Assembly: GCA_023381895.1 (NCBI GenBank)
Contig: JAMCTA010000057.1
Coordinates: 1-62,337, forward strand
Direction of reading: 5' to 3'
Length of the DNA: 62,337 bases
Origin: Chloroflexota bacterium
Lineage (GTDB): Bacteria; Chloroflexota; UBA4733
Shown here: piece by piece, positions 8,046-16,401 of the stretch
How positions within the stretch are numbered: position 1 is the first letter of the stretch
Layout of the letters: each line of letters starts with the position of its first letter
The notes under the pieces: model-generated
Database searches by the model: none
The model's input: only the letters and a program-made list of their open reading frames with translations
What the model was told of the DNA's origin: nothing
Program-made: the position numbers and the translations under genes

Positions 8046-9143
8046 CTACGCATCTATCACAATTCCCAACACGACTCGAGTGAGATCCTCGACGGCTGCA
8101 ACCGCAATGTGCTCCTGTGCGGTGTGAATCTGTTCGTACCCGACTCCGAGAAGCACGGTCTGGATGCCTGCTGCGTTGAAGACGTTGGCATCGGCACCAC
8201 CGCCAGTCGCCTTGAGCACGGGTTCTCTACCGATGGCCCGCAGCGACCGTACACACCGCTGCACGATTGCCGTGTCTGCGCTGTGACTGTAGGCTTTGTA
8301 GTTCTCCTTGACTGCGACTTCGACACGGCAGCCTGTCGCTCGCGCTGCATCCTCCAGCGCGCGAACCATCGCGGCTGTTTGTGCCTCCAGTTTTTGGGTA
8401 TTCCGGCTTCGCGCTTCTCCTGTAACTTCGCAGTGGTCGGGCACGATGTTCCGGGCAGATCCTCCCTGAATGATTCCGATATTCGCCGTGGTCTCGAGGT
8501 CGATCCGTCCGAGTGGCATAGCGGCAACCGCTCGCGCTGCTGCCACGATCGCATTGCGGCCCTTTTCTGGCTCGAGGCCAGCGTGGGCACTTTGACCGAT
8601 GAAGGTTGCTCTGACGTCGTTTTGACCTGGTGCCGCGACCACCACGTGATGGGCTGGACCATCAGAATCGAGACATAGACCTTGTCTCGCCTGAACGCGG
8701 TTGAAGTCCACTTGCTTCGCACCGAGGAGGCCGAGCTCCTCGCCTGTGGTCACCAGTACATCAAGAGGAATGTGCTCTACACCGCTCTCCACGAGCGTGC
8801 GCACGACTTCGAGGATTGCGGCTACTCCAGCCTTGTCGTCGGCGCCAAGAACAGACTCACCATTCGAAGAGATTACACCCCCGGCGAGCTGCGGGACCAT
8901 CGTCGGTGTGGGACGTACCGTGTCGACGTGGGCGTTGAGCATCAGCGCCGCTATGGAGCTGCCTTTGCCAGGAATGTGGGCGTAGATGTTGTTTGCCGCA
9001 TCAACAGATGAGGGGATGTCCAGCGCAGCGAACGCTTGGCGGACGTAGTCCACTGCCGGTCCCTCGTGCTGGGATGGCGAGTCGAGGCGCAGCAGGTCGA
9101 GCAGAGTCGTCAGTAGGCACTGCGAATTGAACTGTGGAACCAC
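8046..9143 (-). CDS. M20 family metallopeptidase, PepT-like
   Basis: The protein has 365 residues if it starts at GTG 9143 (AAAAGGACC upstream). The open frame reaches back to 9293, but that would overlap glyS and adds non-family residues. Di-zinc ligands of the M20 fold are present: H and D in LNAHVDTV, D in VLGADDKAG, the catalytic Glu pair in TTGEELG, D in CLDSDG and the final His in HTAQEH. GQSAHAGLEPEKGRNAI is the dimerisation-domain signature. It most resembles tripeptidase T-like enzymes, but related amidohydrolases share these motifs, so substrate is open. It follows glyS on the same strand with a 64-base gap. Confidence 0.85.
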   Translation of the reverse strand: MVPQFNSQCLLTTLLDLLRLDSPSQHEGPAVDYVRQAFAALDIPSSVDAANNIYAHIPGKGSSIAALMLNAHVDTVRPTPTMVPQLAGGVISSNGESVLGADDKAGVAAILEVVRTLVESGVEHIPLDVLVTTGEELGLLGAKQVDFNRVQARQGLCLDSDGPAHHVVVAAPGQNDVRATFIGQSAHAGLEPEKGRNAIVAAARAVAAMPLGRIDLETTANIGIIQGGSARNIVPDHCEVTGEARSRNTQKLEAQTAAMVRALEDAARATGCRVEVAVKENYKAYSHSADTAIVQRCVRSLRAIGREPVLKATGGGADANVFNAAGIQTVLLGVGYEQIHTAQEHIAVAAVEDLTRVVLGIVIDA

Positions 9144-9207
9144 GGGTTTTGGTCCTTTTCCAGCTGCCCTCCAGCAGGCTTTCAACGGTCGCGATCGCTC
9201 GCGCTCA

Positions 9208-10593
9208 TTACGGTAGCGTATCGAGGCGTGCTCGTAGCAGAGGACCGACCTCCGGGATCGGAACCCTCTCCTGCAGCATAGTATCGCGATCACGTATCGT
9301 CACAGCCCCATCGTCGAGGCTGTCGAAGTCGAACGTGACGCACCAGGGCGTGCCGATCTCATCCTGGCGGCGATAGCGGCGGCCGATACTCTGCGTTTCG
9401 TCGTAATCGGTAGGGAAGAGGCGACGCAGCTCAGTGGCCAGCGCTTGGGCAGGAGCGGTGAGCTCGGCTTTTCTGGATAGAGGAAGAACAGCGGCTTTGA
9501 AAGGAGCGAGGAGCGGGTGAAAGCGCATGACTACTCTCGTTTCGTCACCGTCTCGCTCCTCGTGATAGGCATCCAGCAAGAAGACGAATACGGATCGGTC
9601 ACAGCCCGCAGACGTTTCGATGATGTAGGGAGTGAAGCGCTCTCGCGTCGTTTCATCGAAATACGTCAGGTCCTTGCCACTGAACTGGCTGTGGCGTGAT
9701 AGATCGTAGTCAGTCCGATTGTGGACGCCTTCGAACTCTTTCCAGCCAAAGGAGAACTGGTATTCGATGTCTTCCGCTGCGGCGGCGTAGTGAGCAAGCT
9801 CATGCTTGCCGTGTGCGCGGTAGCGAAGCTTGGAGTGATCTACTCCGAGCTTGATGTAGTACTGCATGCGCTCGCGCCGCCAGTACTCGAACCAATTCCC
9901 GGCTTCCGCCGGCTTGCAGAAGTATTGCTGTTCCATTTGCTCGAACTCGCGGGTGCGGAAGATGAAGTTTCCTGGAGTGATCTCATTACGGAACGCCTTG
10001 CCGATCTGCGCAATACCGAAGGGCAGTTTGCGCCGCATCGAAGAGCGAACGTTTTCAAAGTTGACGTAGATGCCCTGGCAGGTTTCCGGTCGGAGATAGA
10101 CAATCGCAGCATCTTCCTCTACAGGACCCATGAACGTCTTGAACATCAGGTTGAACTGACGTGGATTGGTGAGAGCTCTTTCTCCGCAGTTGGGGCACGC
10201 GAGAGAGCGAAGAAGATACTCGGAGGGCTGTTCGCCCGGCTCAAGGTCTTCGGTTCCGGGGATCTGATCGAGGCGGAAGCGCTGTTTGCAGTTACGGCAG
10301 TCGACGAGTGGATCGGTGAAGTTCTCCACGTGGCCGGAGGCGTGCCACACTGTGGGGTGCATCAAGATTGCTGCATCCAACCCAACGACGTCGTCGCGGA
10401 TCTGGGTCATAGCGCGCCACCAGGTCTGCTTCACGTTGTTCTTGAGTTGCACACCCAGCGGGCCATAGTCCCAGCAGCTAGCCAAGCCGCCATAGATCTC
10501 ACTGCTTGGATACACGAATCCACGGCGTTTGCAGAGCGACACGATCTTGTCGAACAAGTTGTCGGCGCTGCTGGCCTCGGCCATCATCCTCAA
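9208..10593 (-). CDS. glyS: Glycyl-tRNA synthetase (homodimeric type)
   Basis: This 461-residue class II synthetase of the eukaryote/archaea-like alpha2 type charges tRNA-Gly. Visible features are the N-terminal SLCKRRGFVYPSSEIYGG, WDYGPLGVQLKNN, a zinc-ribbon-like insert with CRNCKQRFRL and CPNCGERAL, motif 2 (FRNEITPGNFIFRTREFEQ), the ELAHYAAAAEDIEY block, and the anticodon-binding domain ending in DFDSLDDGAVTIRDRD. No T-box leader is visible; instead a TATAGT -10 box sits upstream. Start at ATG 10593, with GGGAGGGG upstream. Downstream it is followed by the M20 peptidase. Confidence 0.95.
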   Translation of the reverse strand: MRMMAEASSADNLFDKIVSLCKRRGFVYPSSEIYGGLASCWDYGPLGVQLKNNVKQTWWRAMTQIRDDVVGLDAAILMHPTVWHASGHVENFTDPLVDCRNCKQRFRLDQIPGTEDLEPGEQPSEYLLRSLACPNCGERALTNPRQFNLMFKTFMGPVEEDAAIVYLRPETCQGIYVNFENVRSSMRRKLPFGIAQIGKAFRNEITPGNFIFRTREFEQMEQQYFCKPAEAGNWFEYWRRERMQYYIKLGVDHSKLRYRAHGKHELAHYAAAAEDIEYQFSFGWKEFEGVHNRTDYDLSRHSQFSGKDLTYFDETTRERFTPYIIETSAGCDRSVFVFLLDAYHEERDGDETRVVMRFHPLLAPFKAAVLPLSRKAELTAPAQALATELRRLFPTDYDETQSIGRRYRRQDEIGTPWCVTFDFDSLDDGAVTIRDRDTMLQERVPIPEVGPLLRARLDTLP

Positions 10594-10644
10594 CTACCCC
10601 TCCCTCTAACTAACGTTGCTCCCGGCGATCTTGGTCCGCGCATC

Positions 10645-10650
10645 ACTATA
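10645..10650 (-). promoter_or_regulatory. Candidate -10 box for glyS
   Basis: On the minus strand the hexamer reads TATAGT, five of six consensus bases, leaving a leader of roughly 45 bases that contains the glyS ribosome binding site. A convincing -35 was not found. Confidence 0.4.
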
Positions 10651-10701
10651 CCGACGAACTTGCACCCTGCTCGTTGGCGGCAACACTGGCCTCTATTCCC
10701 G

Positions 10702-11445
10702 TCAACCCCGGATTCTGTGCTTTGCCAGTTGCCGGCGGATCACGGCATAGGCTTCATTGATCTCTTGCATGCGCTCCTCATCTCCGCCTCGATCAGGGTG
10801 ATGTTGCTTTGCGAGGAGGCGGAACTGACGAGTCACTTCCTGGGCGCCGGCACCAGGTGAGATACCGAGCACACCGAATGCCCACATCTCAGAAGGACTA
10901 CTTGCTCGATGGGGCGGGCGACGGTGCTTGGGAGGCTCTCGTTCCGCGCCCAAGCGCAGCACGGCCTGGCGGAAAGCGAACATTGCCTGCTCAGGATCTC
11001 GGGCGAATCGACGTACGCCTTCTTCCGTCCGGAGGTCGCAATACTGCGCAATGAGGCTCTCGGCAAGTGCTGGGTCACTGAGCACGGCGGCGGCCCAGAG
11101 TCCCAGCTCCAGGAGCGACTGACACTGTCCTGGACGTACAAGGCGCTGGCGAAGATCGGCGACAGAAGCCTGAGCACGGCGGCGGGCTTCTTGCTGCTCT
11201 TGAAAGTGGCGCACTTGTTCTCGGAGGAGACGATCCAGTTCGCGACAGATGACATCGCGATCGTCAGGAAGGAGGGCATCAAAGAGGGCCAAGTCCTGAG
11301 GTGTGAGGTGACAGCGCGAAAAGAGGTGTTCGCGCAACCGCCGCAGCTCGAAGTGCTCGACGAAAAGTGCGGCCGACCCAGCATAGCGGTTGACCACTTC
11401 GGCGAGTCGTGGTGACCAGGAACCCACTTCAGCGAGTGTCGCCAC
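10702..11445 (-). CDS. Protein with C-terminal J domain
   Basis: The last 60 residues are a DnaJ-type J domain: GVLGISPGAGAQEVTRQFRL, then AKQHHPDRGGDEERMQEINE with the diagnostic HPD. The preceding 180 residues are helical and charged (EQQEARRRAQASVADLRQRL) and match nothing I know. J domains stimulate DnaK-type Hsp70; having it at the C-terminus without Gly/Phe or zinc regions makes this a class C J-protein, perhaps delivering a particular client. The GTG at 11445 (GAGAAG upstream) is preferred. The frame also opens from TTG 11517, which would overlap the ribosome binding site of the divergent zinc-ribbon gene. Confidence 0.75.
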   Translation of the reverse strand: MATLAEVGSWSPRLAEVVNRYAGSAALFVEHFELRRLREHLFSRCHLTPQDLALFDALLPDDRDVICRELDRLLREQVRHFQEQQEARRRAQASVADLRQRLVRPGQCQSLLELGLWAAAVLSDPALAESLIAQYCDLRTEEGVRRFARDPEQAMFAFRQAVLRLGAEREPPKHRRPPHRASSPSEMWAFGVLGISPGAGAQEVTRQFRLLAKQHHPDRGGDEERMQEINEAYAVIRRQLAKHRIRG

Positions 11446-11533
11446 AGTTCTTCTCGATCGGATTGCATAGCGTGGTGACAAGTGTGACACTCGAATGAGC
11501 GACGAGAGGGTCAGCAAGGAGGCGATCTGAGCT

Positions 11534-11749
11534 ATGCACGATGACTCGTCCCACCGGAATCCTGCGGTCGATGCCCTGCTGGAACGAGCAGCAGCTCGGA
11601 TCGTATCCTGCCCTTACTGTGAGGAGACTCTCCAAGCACGAAGGCTGAATGAGGACAAGGTGCAGTTCTACTGCCCGCGCTGTGGATTCCTGGAGGCTCC
11701 AGATGACGTGGCGAGCGAGGCTAGTCGCCTGCATCAGTCACCTTCGTAG
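11534..11749 (+). CDS. Small zinc-ribbon protein
   Basis: This 71-residue protein has a strong ribosome binding site (AAGGAGG ten bases before the ATG). CPYCEETLQ and FYCPRCGFLE form a four-Cys zinc knuckle pair separated by 19 residues. No further domain is visible, and the role is unknown. Its end overlaps the 3' end of cca by 29 bases tail to tail, so the two mRNAs are antisense there. It is divergent from the J-domain gene. Confidence 0.7.
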   Translation: MHDDSSHRNPAVDALLERAAARIVSCPYCEETLQARRLNEDKVQFYCPRCGFLEAPDDVASEASRLHQSPS

Positions 11750-13244
11750 GTGTTGCGATGCCGCGTTGTGTCAAGAATGACCACATGAGCTGTGTGGCTA
11801 GTTCGCGATCATCTGGAGCAAGCCGTCCATCGAGCACCTCATTGAGCAAGTGTGCTTTGATCTCACCGATGATTGGTCCGGGCGTCAGCCCGGTGAGCTG
11901 CATGATCAGCGAGCCATCCAGGGGGCTCTCAGGATGTGCTGTGTGCATCTCCGCTATGGTACGCTCACAGCGCTCGATGAGCCGTTGCAGGCGACTGAGA
12001 TGACCAGCGACACGGTGAGGATTCTGGCTCGTGATATCGGCCCGCGCCAGTGCGAAGAGGTCTTGCAGGCGCTCCTCGCCAACTTCCCGGACGAAGCGGC
12101 GGATAGCGCTGTCAGTCCACGTGTCAGTGTCTGCTGCGGGGCGCATATGCAGCTCGACGAGATACACCGTTTCACGTATGGTCACAGCATCGAAGCGCAA
12201 TGACGCGAGAAGCTGGCGTGCAATGTTAGCACCGACACGCTCATGATCGAAGAAATGTACCTGGCCATTGGTGTTGCTGAAGGTTTGTGGCTTGCCCACG
12301 TCGTGAAGTAGAGCTGCGAGGCGAACTACGAGCTTCGATGGTGTTCCTTGGACTACTCGCAGCGTATGGACGAGCAGGTTCTTGAACCCTTGTTTTGTTT
12401 CGTCCTGGTAGTCTTTGAGCACATCGACTGGTGGGGCAACGGTCTGCATGAGGTGCAGGTTGACTAGGAGTTGTAGACCGTATCCGGGATTCGGCGAGAT
12501 CAGAATCTTGATCAGCTCATCGCGCATTCGCTCCCGCGAGATGGTCTTGAGCTGGGCGGCAGCTCTGCGGATAGCTTGCTTCGTGCCCGGTGCGATCTCG
12601 AAGCCGAGCTGAGCGGCAAACCGTGCGGCGCGCATGAGTCGCAACGGGTCGTCACGGAATCGTTCGGCTGGTAAGCCCGTGACGCGGATGATGCGATGAC
12701 GGAGGTCCTCCAACCCTCCAGTAGGGTCAAGAAGCGGCCCTCCGATAAGACTGACGGCCATCGAGTTGATGGTGAAGTCGCGGCGCGCTATGTCTTCCTC
12801 GATGGAGTTACTAAAAGTGACCTCTGGATGCCGATTCCCCGTGCGATAAACATCGCTTCGGAAAGTGGTGATCTCGAACGTCGTCGGACTGACCTGTGTA
12901 CCAACGGTGCCATAGCGCTTCCCTACCTCGAATACGGGCCACCCTGTTCGTCGAAGGATGAGTGCAACGCGGTCCGGATCGGCGTCGGTAGCCAGGTCGA
13001 TATCCTTTGTCAAGAGTTCTTCAGTGGGAATGCCCCGGAGCATGTCGCGGATGGTGCCTCCAACGAGATACAGCTGATGCCCTTCCATCGTGAAGATCTG
13101 AGCCAGCCGCCGCAGCTCGTCGCTTCTTAGCGCCATATCGCGTACGATTTTGCCCAAGGTCCGGAAGTCAGGAGCAGCACTGTCGGGCGTCAGTGATTTG
13201 CTCGGTGTACTCAACGACGATGATCCCATCTCGTGTGTAAGCAT
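11721..13244 (-). CDS. cca: CCA-adding tRNA nucleotidyltransferase with HD domain
   Basis: The protein has 507 residues from ATG 13244; the open frame extends to 13604 but the extra residues are not family-like and would run over the divergent gene. The polymerase-beta head shows LYLVGGTIRDMLRG and DIDLATDADPD (catalytic Asp pair), RRDFTINSMAV, and FRDDPLRLMRAARFAAQL of the RNA-binding neck. An HD domain follows with LAALLHDVGKPQTF and FFDHERVGA. It is either a CCA-adding enzyme repairing tRNA 3' ends or a poly(A) polymerase relative; the DxD head and RNA-binding neck favour tRNA nucleotidyltransferase. In some lineages A-adding and CC-adding are split, which sequence alone does not settle. 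Confidence 0.9.
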   Translation of the reverse strand: MLTHEMGSSSLSTPSKSLTPDSAAPDFRTLGKIVRDMALRSDELRRLAQIFTMEGHQLYLVGGTIRDMLRGIPTEELLTKDIDLATDADPDRVALILRRTGWPVFEVGKRYGTVGTQVSPTTFEITTFRSDVYRTGNRHPEVTFSNSIEEDIARRDFTINSMAVSLIGGPLLDPTGGLEDLRHRIIRVTGLPAERFRDDPLRLMRAARFAAQLGFEIAPGTKQAIRRAAAQLKTISRERMRDELIKILISPNPGYGLQLLVNLHLMQTVAPPVDVLKDYQDETKQGFKNLLVHTLRVVQGTPSKLVVRLAALLHDVGKPQTFSNTNGQVHFFDHERVGANIARQLLASLRFDAVTIRETVYLVELHMRPAADTDTWTDSAIRRFVREVGEERLQDLFALARADITSQNPHRVAGHLSRLQRLIERCERTIAEMHTAHPESPLDGSLIMQLTGLTPGPIIGEIKAHLLNEVLDGRLAPDDRELATQLMWSFLTQRGIATPTKVTDAGD

Positions 13245-13385
13245 AACCGCCGTGCGGGGTCTCGCTGTCCTGCTAAGGGGAGTGGCGCTGCATGGGTGAT
13301 TACAACAGCCTTCTTGGCTATTGCGCGTACAATTGCTGCATTCGCAGCAGCGAAGAGCTGGGCAGTCCGTGAGAGGAGACGTGCT

Positions 13386-13979
13386 GTGCCGTCTGACATA
13401 AAAGACAAAGAGGAGGCTTCGAGCCCGTATGATGAGACTATGCTTGAGGAATTGCCTGAAGCAGATATCACCAGAAGCACGGACATCTTGCACCTTTTGC
13501 AGGAGCTCGAGGAGATCGTGCGCCGGTCGAAGCCCCTTCCGATGTCCCGTGTTCTCATCAGGGCCTCCGATGTCTTCGACGTGGTTGAACAGATCCTGAC
13601 GCACGCAGACGCACAGTTCCGACTTGCTAGTACCACCGTCGCGCGGAGGGACGAGATCATTCGTAGTGTGAACGAGGAAGCGCAGCGAATGATTGATGAT
13701 GCCGGTCGAGAAGCGAGTCGCATCCTCTCAGAAGAGGAGGTGGGGAAGCGCGCGCAGTGGCTCCGGCAGGTAATGTTCGAGGATCTCGAAGAAAAGAAGC
13801 GTGAGCGGATTGCGGCGACCGATCGTGAGATTGCCGCTTTGTACACTGCGCTTGACCGGAAGCTCTCCAAGGTACTTGCCACGGTTCGCTCTGCTGACGA
13901 TGGTCCGGATGAGGAACGAGCTACAGAAGAATCGAGGTTTGTACGTGGACGAGATACCTATTCGAGAAGGAGTCACTGA
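13386..13979 (+). CDS. Coiled-coil protein, DivIVA/F0-b-like
   Basis: This 197-residue protein starts at GTG 13386 with AGAGGAG about eight bases upstream. Residues 25-50 (ILHLLQELEEIVRRSKPLPM) and a helical block (VFDVVEQILTHADAQFRLA) lead to a long coiled coil (EEAQRMIDDAGREASRILSE; DLEEKKRERIAATDREIAAL). The pattern matches small Chloroflexota proteins often labelled ATP synthase subunit b-like; it lacks a membrane segment, so a scaffold or cell-division role is more likely than part of ATP synthase. It overlaps the start of the NYN protein gene, suggesting coupled expression. Function is inferred only from the coiled coil. Confidence 0.7.
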   Translation: MPSDIKDKEEASSPYDETMLEELPEADITRSTDILHLLQELEEIVRRSKPLPMSRVLIRASDVFDVVEQILTHADAQFRLASTTVARRDEIIRSVNEEAQRMIDDAGREASRILSEEEVGKRAQWLRQVMFEDLEEKKRERIAATDREIAALYTALDRKLSKVLATVRSADDGPDEERATEESRFVRGRDTYSRRSH

Positions 13980-15087
13980 GACTAGCGGAACGACTGTACC
14001 CGATGCCGCCCCCTCTGCTGTCGGTGACCGGTCGCGTGCTCCCCGCTCGCGGCGGCGACGCGCGCGTAAGAGCGGCGAGCGCCCAGTAGCGAGCGCTCCT
14101 GCACTCGAAGACGAGGGTGAGGATCATAGCGTCGGCGAGCTAGTATCAGAGATCACGGGCGACGAGCAGGGTGCTCTTGACGCTGAGCGTGTCTTACCCG
14201 ACGAGGTAGAAAGGGTCGGGACATCTTCGCCTGGCTCCTTCGCGGCGAGCGCACCAAAAGGACCGCCGGACCTCGCTGAAGCTGTGGAGGCTCGACCGCG
14301 GCGTCAACCGCAGATCAGTTCATCTGGGGAAGGGCGCTCACCTCGAGGCTCTCAACGAGCGACACCTCTGCCAACTGGGGTCCCAAGCGCTGCTGAAGCG
14401 GAAAGCCTCGAGATGACTCGAAGCAGTGGTCGTCCGCGTTCTGAGCCGAACAACGAGCTTCAGCAGCTGCTTCGGGGCTTCGAGGAGATCCAGCAGCGCC
14501 AGACGGATAGGGTGCTGCAGGCGCTTCGGCAGGTGTACACCAGCGGTGAGAGCGTCAACGGTCGTGGAGCAGTGTCAACAGAGCGTGTCGGGGTATTCGT
14601 TGATGTACCCAACCTCGTGTATGCTTCGCGATACCTCAATCGCTGGATTGACTTCGGCCGTTTGCTGGATCGTGTTGCTGGAGGGCGCCGAATCGTGCGA
14701 GCGCATGCTTACAGCCCGACTGACCCCGATCCGTCGGCAGAGCAGCAGTTTCTATCTCCGGTCAAGAGCCAGGGATTCCGTGTCACGACGAAGAACTACC
14801 GCACCTTCGCGAGTGGGGCGAAGAAGGCGGACATGGACCTCGATCTGTGCATGGATATCGTGAGACTCGTTGTGGCTCACGCTGTCGACTGTATCGTTCT
14901 CTGCAGTGGTGATGGCGATTTTCTTCCACTCATCGAGTTTTGCTCGGATAATGGCGTCCGTGTCGAGGTCGCATCTTTCATGGAGGCGACCTCGGATGAG
15001 CTTCGTAACGGCTGCGACCGCTTCTACAACCTCTCAACGATGGAAGGCATCCGCTCATCGCGACCGCTGACCACTGCGGGAGGATGA
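13909..15087 (+). CDS. NYN-domain (LabA/DUF88) nuclease with disordered N-terminus
   Basis: The C-terminal 170 residues are a NYN/PIN-like domain with acidic residues placed for metal binding: VGVFVDVPNLVYASRYL, KKADMDLDLCMDIVRL and CIVLCSGDGDFLPLIEFC. The family includes RNA nucleases with a PIN-like fold. The first 190 residues are a low-complexity, charged linker (SRAPRSRRRRARKSGERP and Ser/Glu/Pro-rich text), then a helix (LQQLLRGFEEIQQRQTDRVL). The start is uncertain: ATG 13909 (overlapping the preceding gene by 71 bases), ATG 13900, or a TTG or GTG near 13940. Overlap with the coiled-coil gene suggests an operon. RNA as substrate is inference. Confidence 0.8.
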   Translation: MRNELQKNRGLYVDEIPIREGVTETSGTTVPDAAPSAVGDRSRAPRSRRRRARKSGERPVASAPALEDEGEDHSVGELVSEITGDEQGALDAERVLPDEVERVGTSSPGSFAASAPKGPPDLAEAVEARPRRQPQISSSGEGRSPRGSQRATPLPTGVPSAAEAESLEMTRSSGRPRSEPNNELQQLLRGFEEIQQRQTDRVLQALRQVYTSGESVNGRGAVSTERVGVFVDVPNLVYASRYLNRWIDFGRLLDRVAGGRRIVRAHAYSPTDPDPSAEQQFLSPVKSQGFRVTTKNYRTFASGAKKADMDLDLCMDIVRLVVAHAVDCIVLCSGDGDFLPLIEFCSDNGVRVEVASFMEATSDELRNGCDRFYNLSTMEGIRSSRPLTTAGG

Positions 15088-15108
15088 AGAACAGGAGGCG
15101 TACTGAGG

Positions 15109-15170
15109 TATACTGAGCCCGTACCGAGAGTTGAGGGTCCTGTATTCAGGACGCACCCTATCTCTGGTGC
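15109..15170 (+). promoter_or_regulatory. Leader of the bifunctional-nuclease gene: -10 box and two tandem hairpins
   Basis: A -10 like TATACT lies near 15111-15117. Downstream, GTCCTG-TATT-CAGGAC (15137-15152) is followed at once by GCACC-(8 nt)-GGTGC (15153-15170). Neither has a T-tract. They lie about 70 bases before the start codon and may be a structured leader. Direct observation of the repeats is firm; the role is unknown. Confidence 0.4.
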
Positions 15171-15239
15171 GCTCCGCTTTGCCGGGGGCACTGGGACGTG
15201 CGCACGTCTCTGCTACAGCGTCGGAAGGTGCGGCTCGTA

Positions 15240-15785
15240 ATGATCGAACTGTTGGTCGAGGGTGTTCGCTCGAGCTTCAGCTCGCGTGACAGGCTTGTCA
15301 TGCTCAAAGAGCGTGACAAGAACCGCTACCTCCCAATTCGCGTCGGCGAAGCAGAAGCTTTCTTCATCGTGGTGGCACTCCAAAAGGTGGCGATGCCGCG
15401 TCCGCTCACCCCTGATCTGCTGATATCGGCAATTGGTCATCTGGGAGCGCACGTGGTCCAGGTTGTGATCACAAACTTGACTGACGGCGTATTCCATGCG
15501 CGTATCATCCTGGACCAGGGGGGCCGGCACATCGAGGTTGATGCGCGCTCCAGCGACGCCATTGCACTGGCGCTGCGTGTTCCTGTGCCAATCTTCGTAG
15601 AGGAGAATGTGATGGAGCAGGCTGCTTACATTCCTGAGCCCGAGCGAAACGAGAGAGCACAACAGCCCAGCGCTTCGTCGGAAGAGCAGCCCGAAGAGCA
15701 GATCGATCCTGCCAAGCTTGAGGTGTTTCGCCAGTTCATCAGCTCCCTCGATGACCTCGACAATCTCGGCAAACCTGATCGCTGA
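15240..15785 (+). CDS. Bifunctional nuclease domain protein (DUF151)
   Basis: This 181-residue protein starts at ATG 15240, which matches the usual opening of the family (MIELLVEGVRSSFSSRDRLV). The DUF151 core follows: LKERDKNRYLPIRVGEAEA, then a helix, VVITNLTDGVFHARIILD and VDARSSDAIALALRVPVPIF with the conserved RxSDAIALA block. Relatives in plants and Mycobacterium show DNase/RNase activity. The last 45 residues (EEQPEEQIDPAKLEVFRQFI) are an acidic tail with the short helix often seen after this domain. No catalytic residue can be pinned from sequence alone. Confidence 0.88.
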   Translation: MIELLVEGVRSSFSSRDRLVMLKERDKNRYLPIRVGEAEAFFIVVALQKVAMPRPLTPDLLISAIGHLGAHVVQVVITNLTDGVFHARIILDQGGRHIEVDARSSDAIALALRVPVPIFVEENVMEQAAYIPEPERNERAQQPSASSEEQPEEQIDPAKLEVFRQFISSLDDLDNLGKPDR

Positions 15786-15837
15786 TTTAGTGCCTCTGGA
15801 GCAGTCCCACTAGCAGGCCAATGATGCCATACGGGGG

Positions 15838-15843
15838 TATACT
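15838..15843 (+). promoter_or_regulatory. Candidate -10 box
   Basis: TATACT (five of six consensus) lies 12 bases before an in-frame GTG (15856) and 18 before the ATG (15862) of the following gene, giving a very short leader that still contains GAGGGGG. Confidence 0.45.
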
Positions 15844-15861
15844 GACTGCGAGGGGGTGCCT

Positions 15862-16263
15862 ATGTCTCTCACCGAGCTCGTGATTCGCGGTTTGGTTGCT
15901 GATCACAACATCGCTTGTTCCGAGTGTGGCGCTCGCTTTCGCCGGTCGGGTCTGCGTGTCATTCGACAGAACTCACTGGTGTGGCACATCAGCGCGCGTT
16001 GCTCACGTTGTGGTGGAACCCATCTGCTGATTGTGCGCATCGATCCGAATGGGATGCCTACCGCAAAGAGCTCCGAAGACGAACCCTCGTCCGAGCTGCT
16101 TCCCGAGGAGATGGCGAAGCTGGAAAGTTTTCCTTCTGTCTCTGCCGATGACGTGCTAACCGTGGCGCAGCTGCTGCAACAGGCGACCACCCTTCAGGAC
16201 TTCCTCGCACTTTTGGATGACGGCTCTCAGGTTCCAGACCCGGTTGACGTTGACGAGGAGTAA
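15862..16263 (+). CDS. Hypothetical zinc-ribbon protein
   Basis: The protein has 133 residues. ATG 15862 is preferred because GAGGGGG is well spaced; GTG 15856 is two codons earlier. The N-terminal half has a split zinc ribbon: IACSECGARFRR and ISARCSRCGGTHLLIVRI, with four Cys in two CxxC knuckles about 30 residues apart. The C-terminal half is acidic and helical (ADDVLTVAQLLQQATTLQDF) and ends DVDEE. No family is recognised. It is one of three small zinc-ribbon proteins in this stretch; a nucleic-acid or protein adaptor role is plausible but unproven. Confidence 0.65.
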   Translation: MSLTELVIRGLVADHNIACSECGARFRRSGLRVIRQNSLVWHISARCSRCGGTHLLIVRIDPNGMPTAKSSEDEPSSELLPEEMAKLESFPSVSADDVLTVAQLLQQATTLQDFLALLDDGSQVPDPVDVDEE

Positions 16264-16401
16264 TACGAAGAGTGCTGGGGACTGGAGTAACTCTCAGTCG
16301 CACACCGTTCCACGCACGTGCTCGACTCGCTGCCGCATCTGAGCACGATGTTCCGTCGCCGGGAAGGAATCGGTCTCTGAAATTTGAGCAGTGCGGTCCT
16401 C

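Noticed and set aside
10594..10701. T-box riboswitch before glyS
   Set aside because: No T-box core sequence, specifier loop or terminator with a T-tract is present in the 108 bases.
9721..10860. 379-codon plus-strand open frame across glyS
   Set aside because: Antisense to a full-length glycyl-tRNA synthetase and without recognisable motifs.
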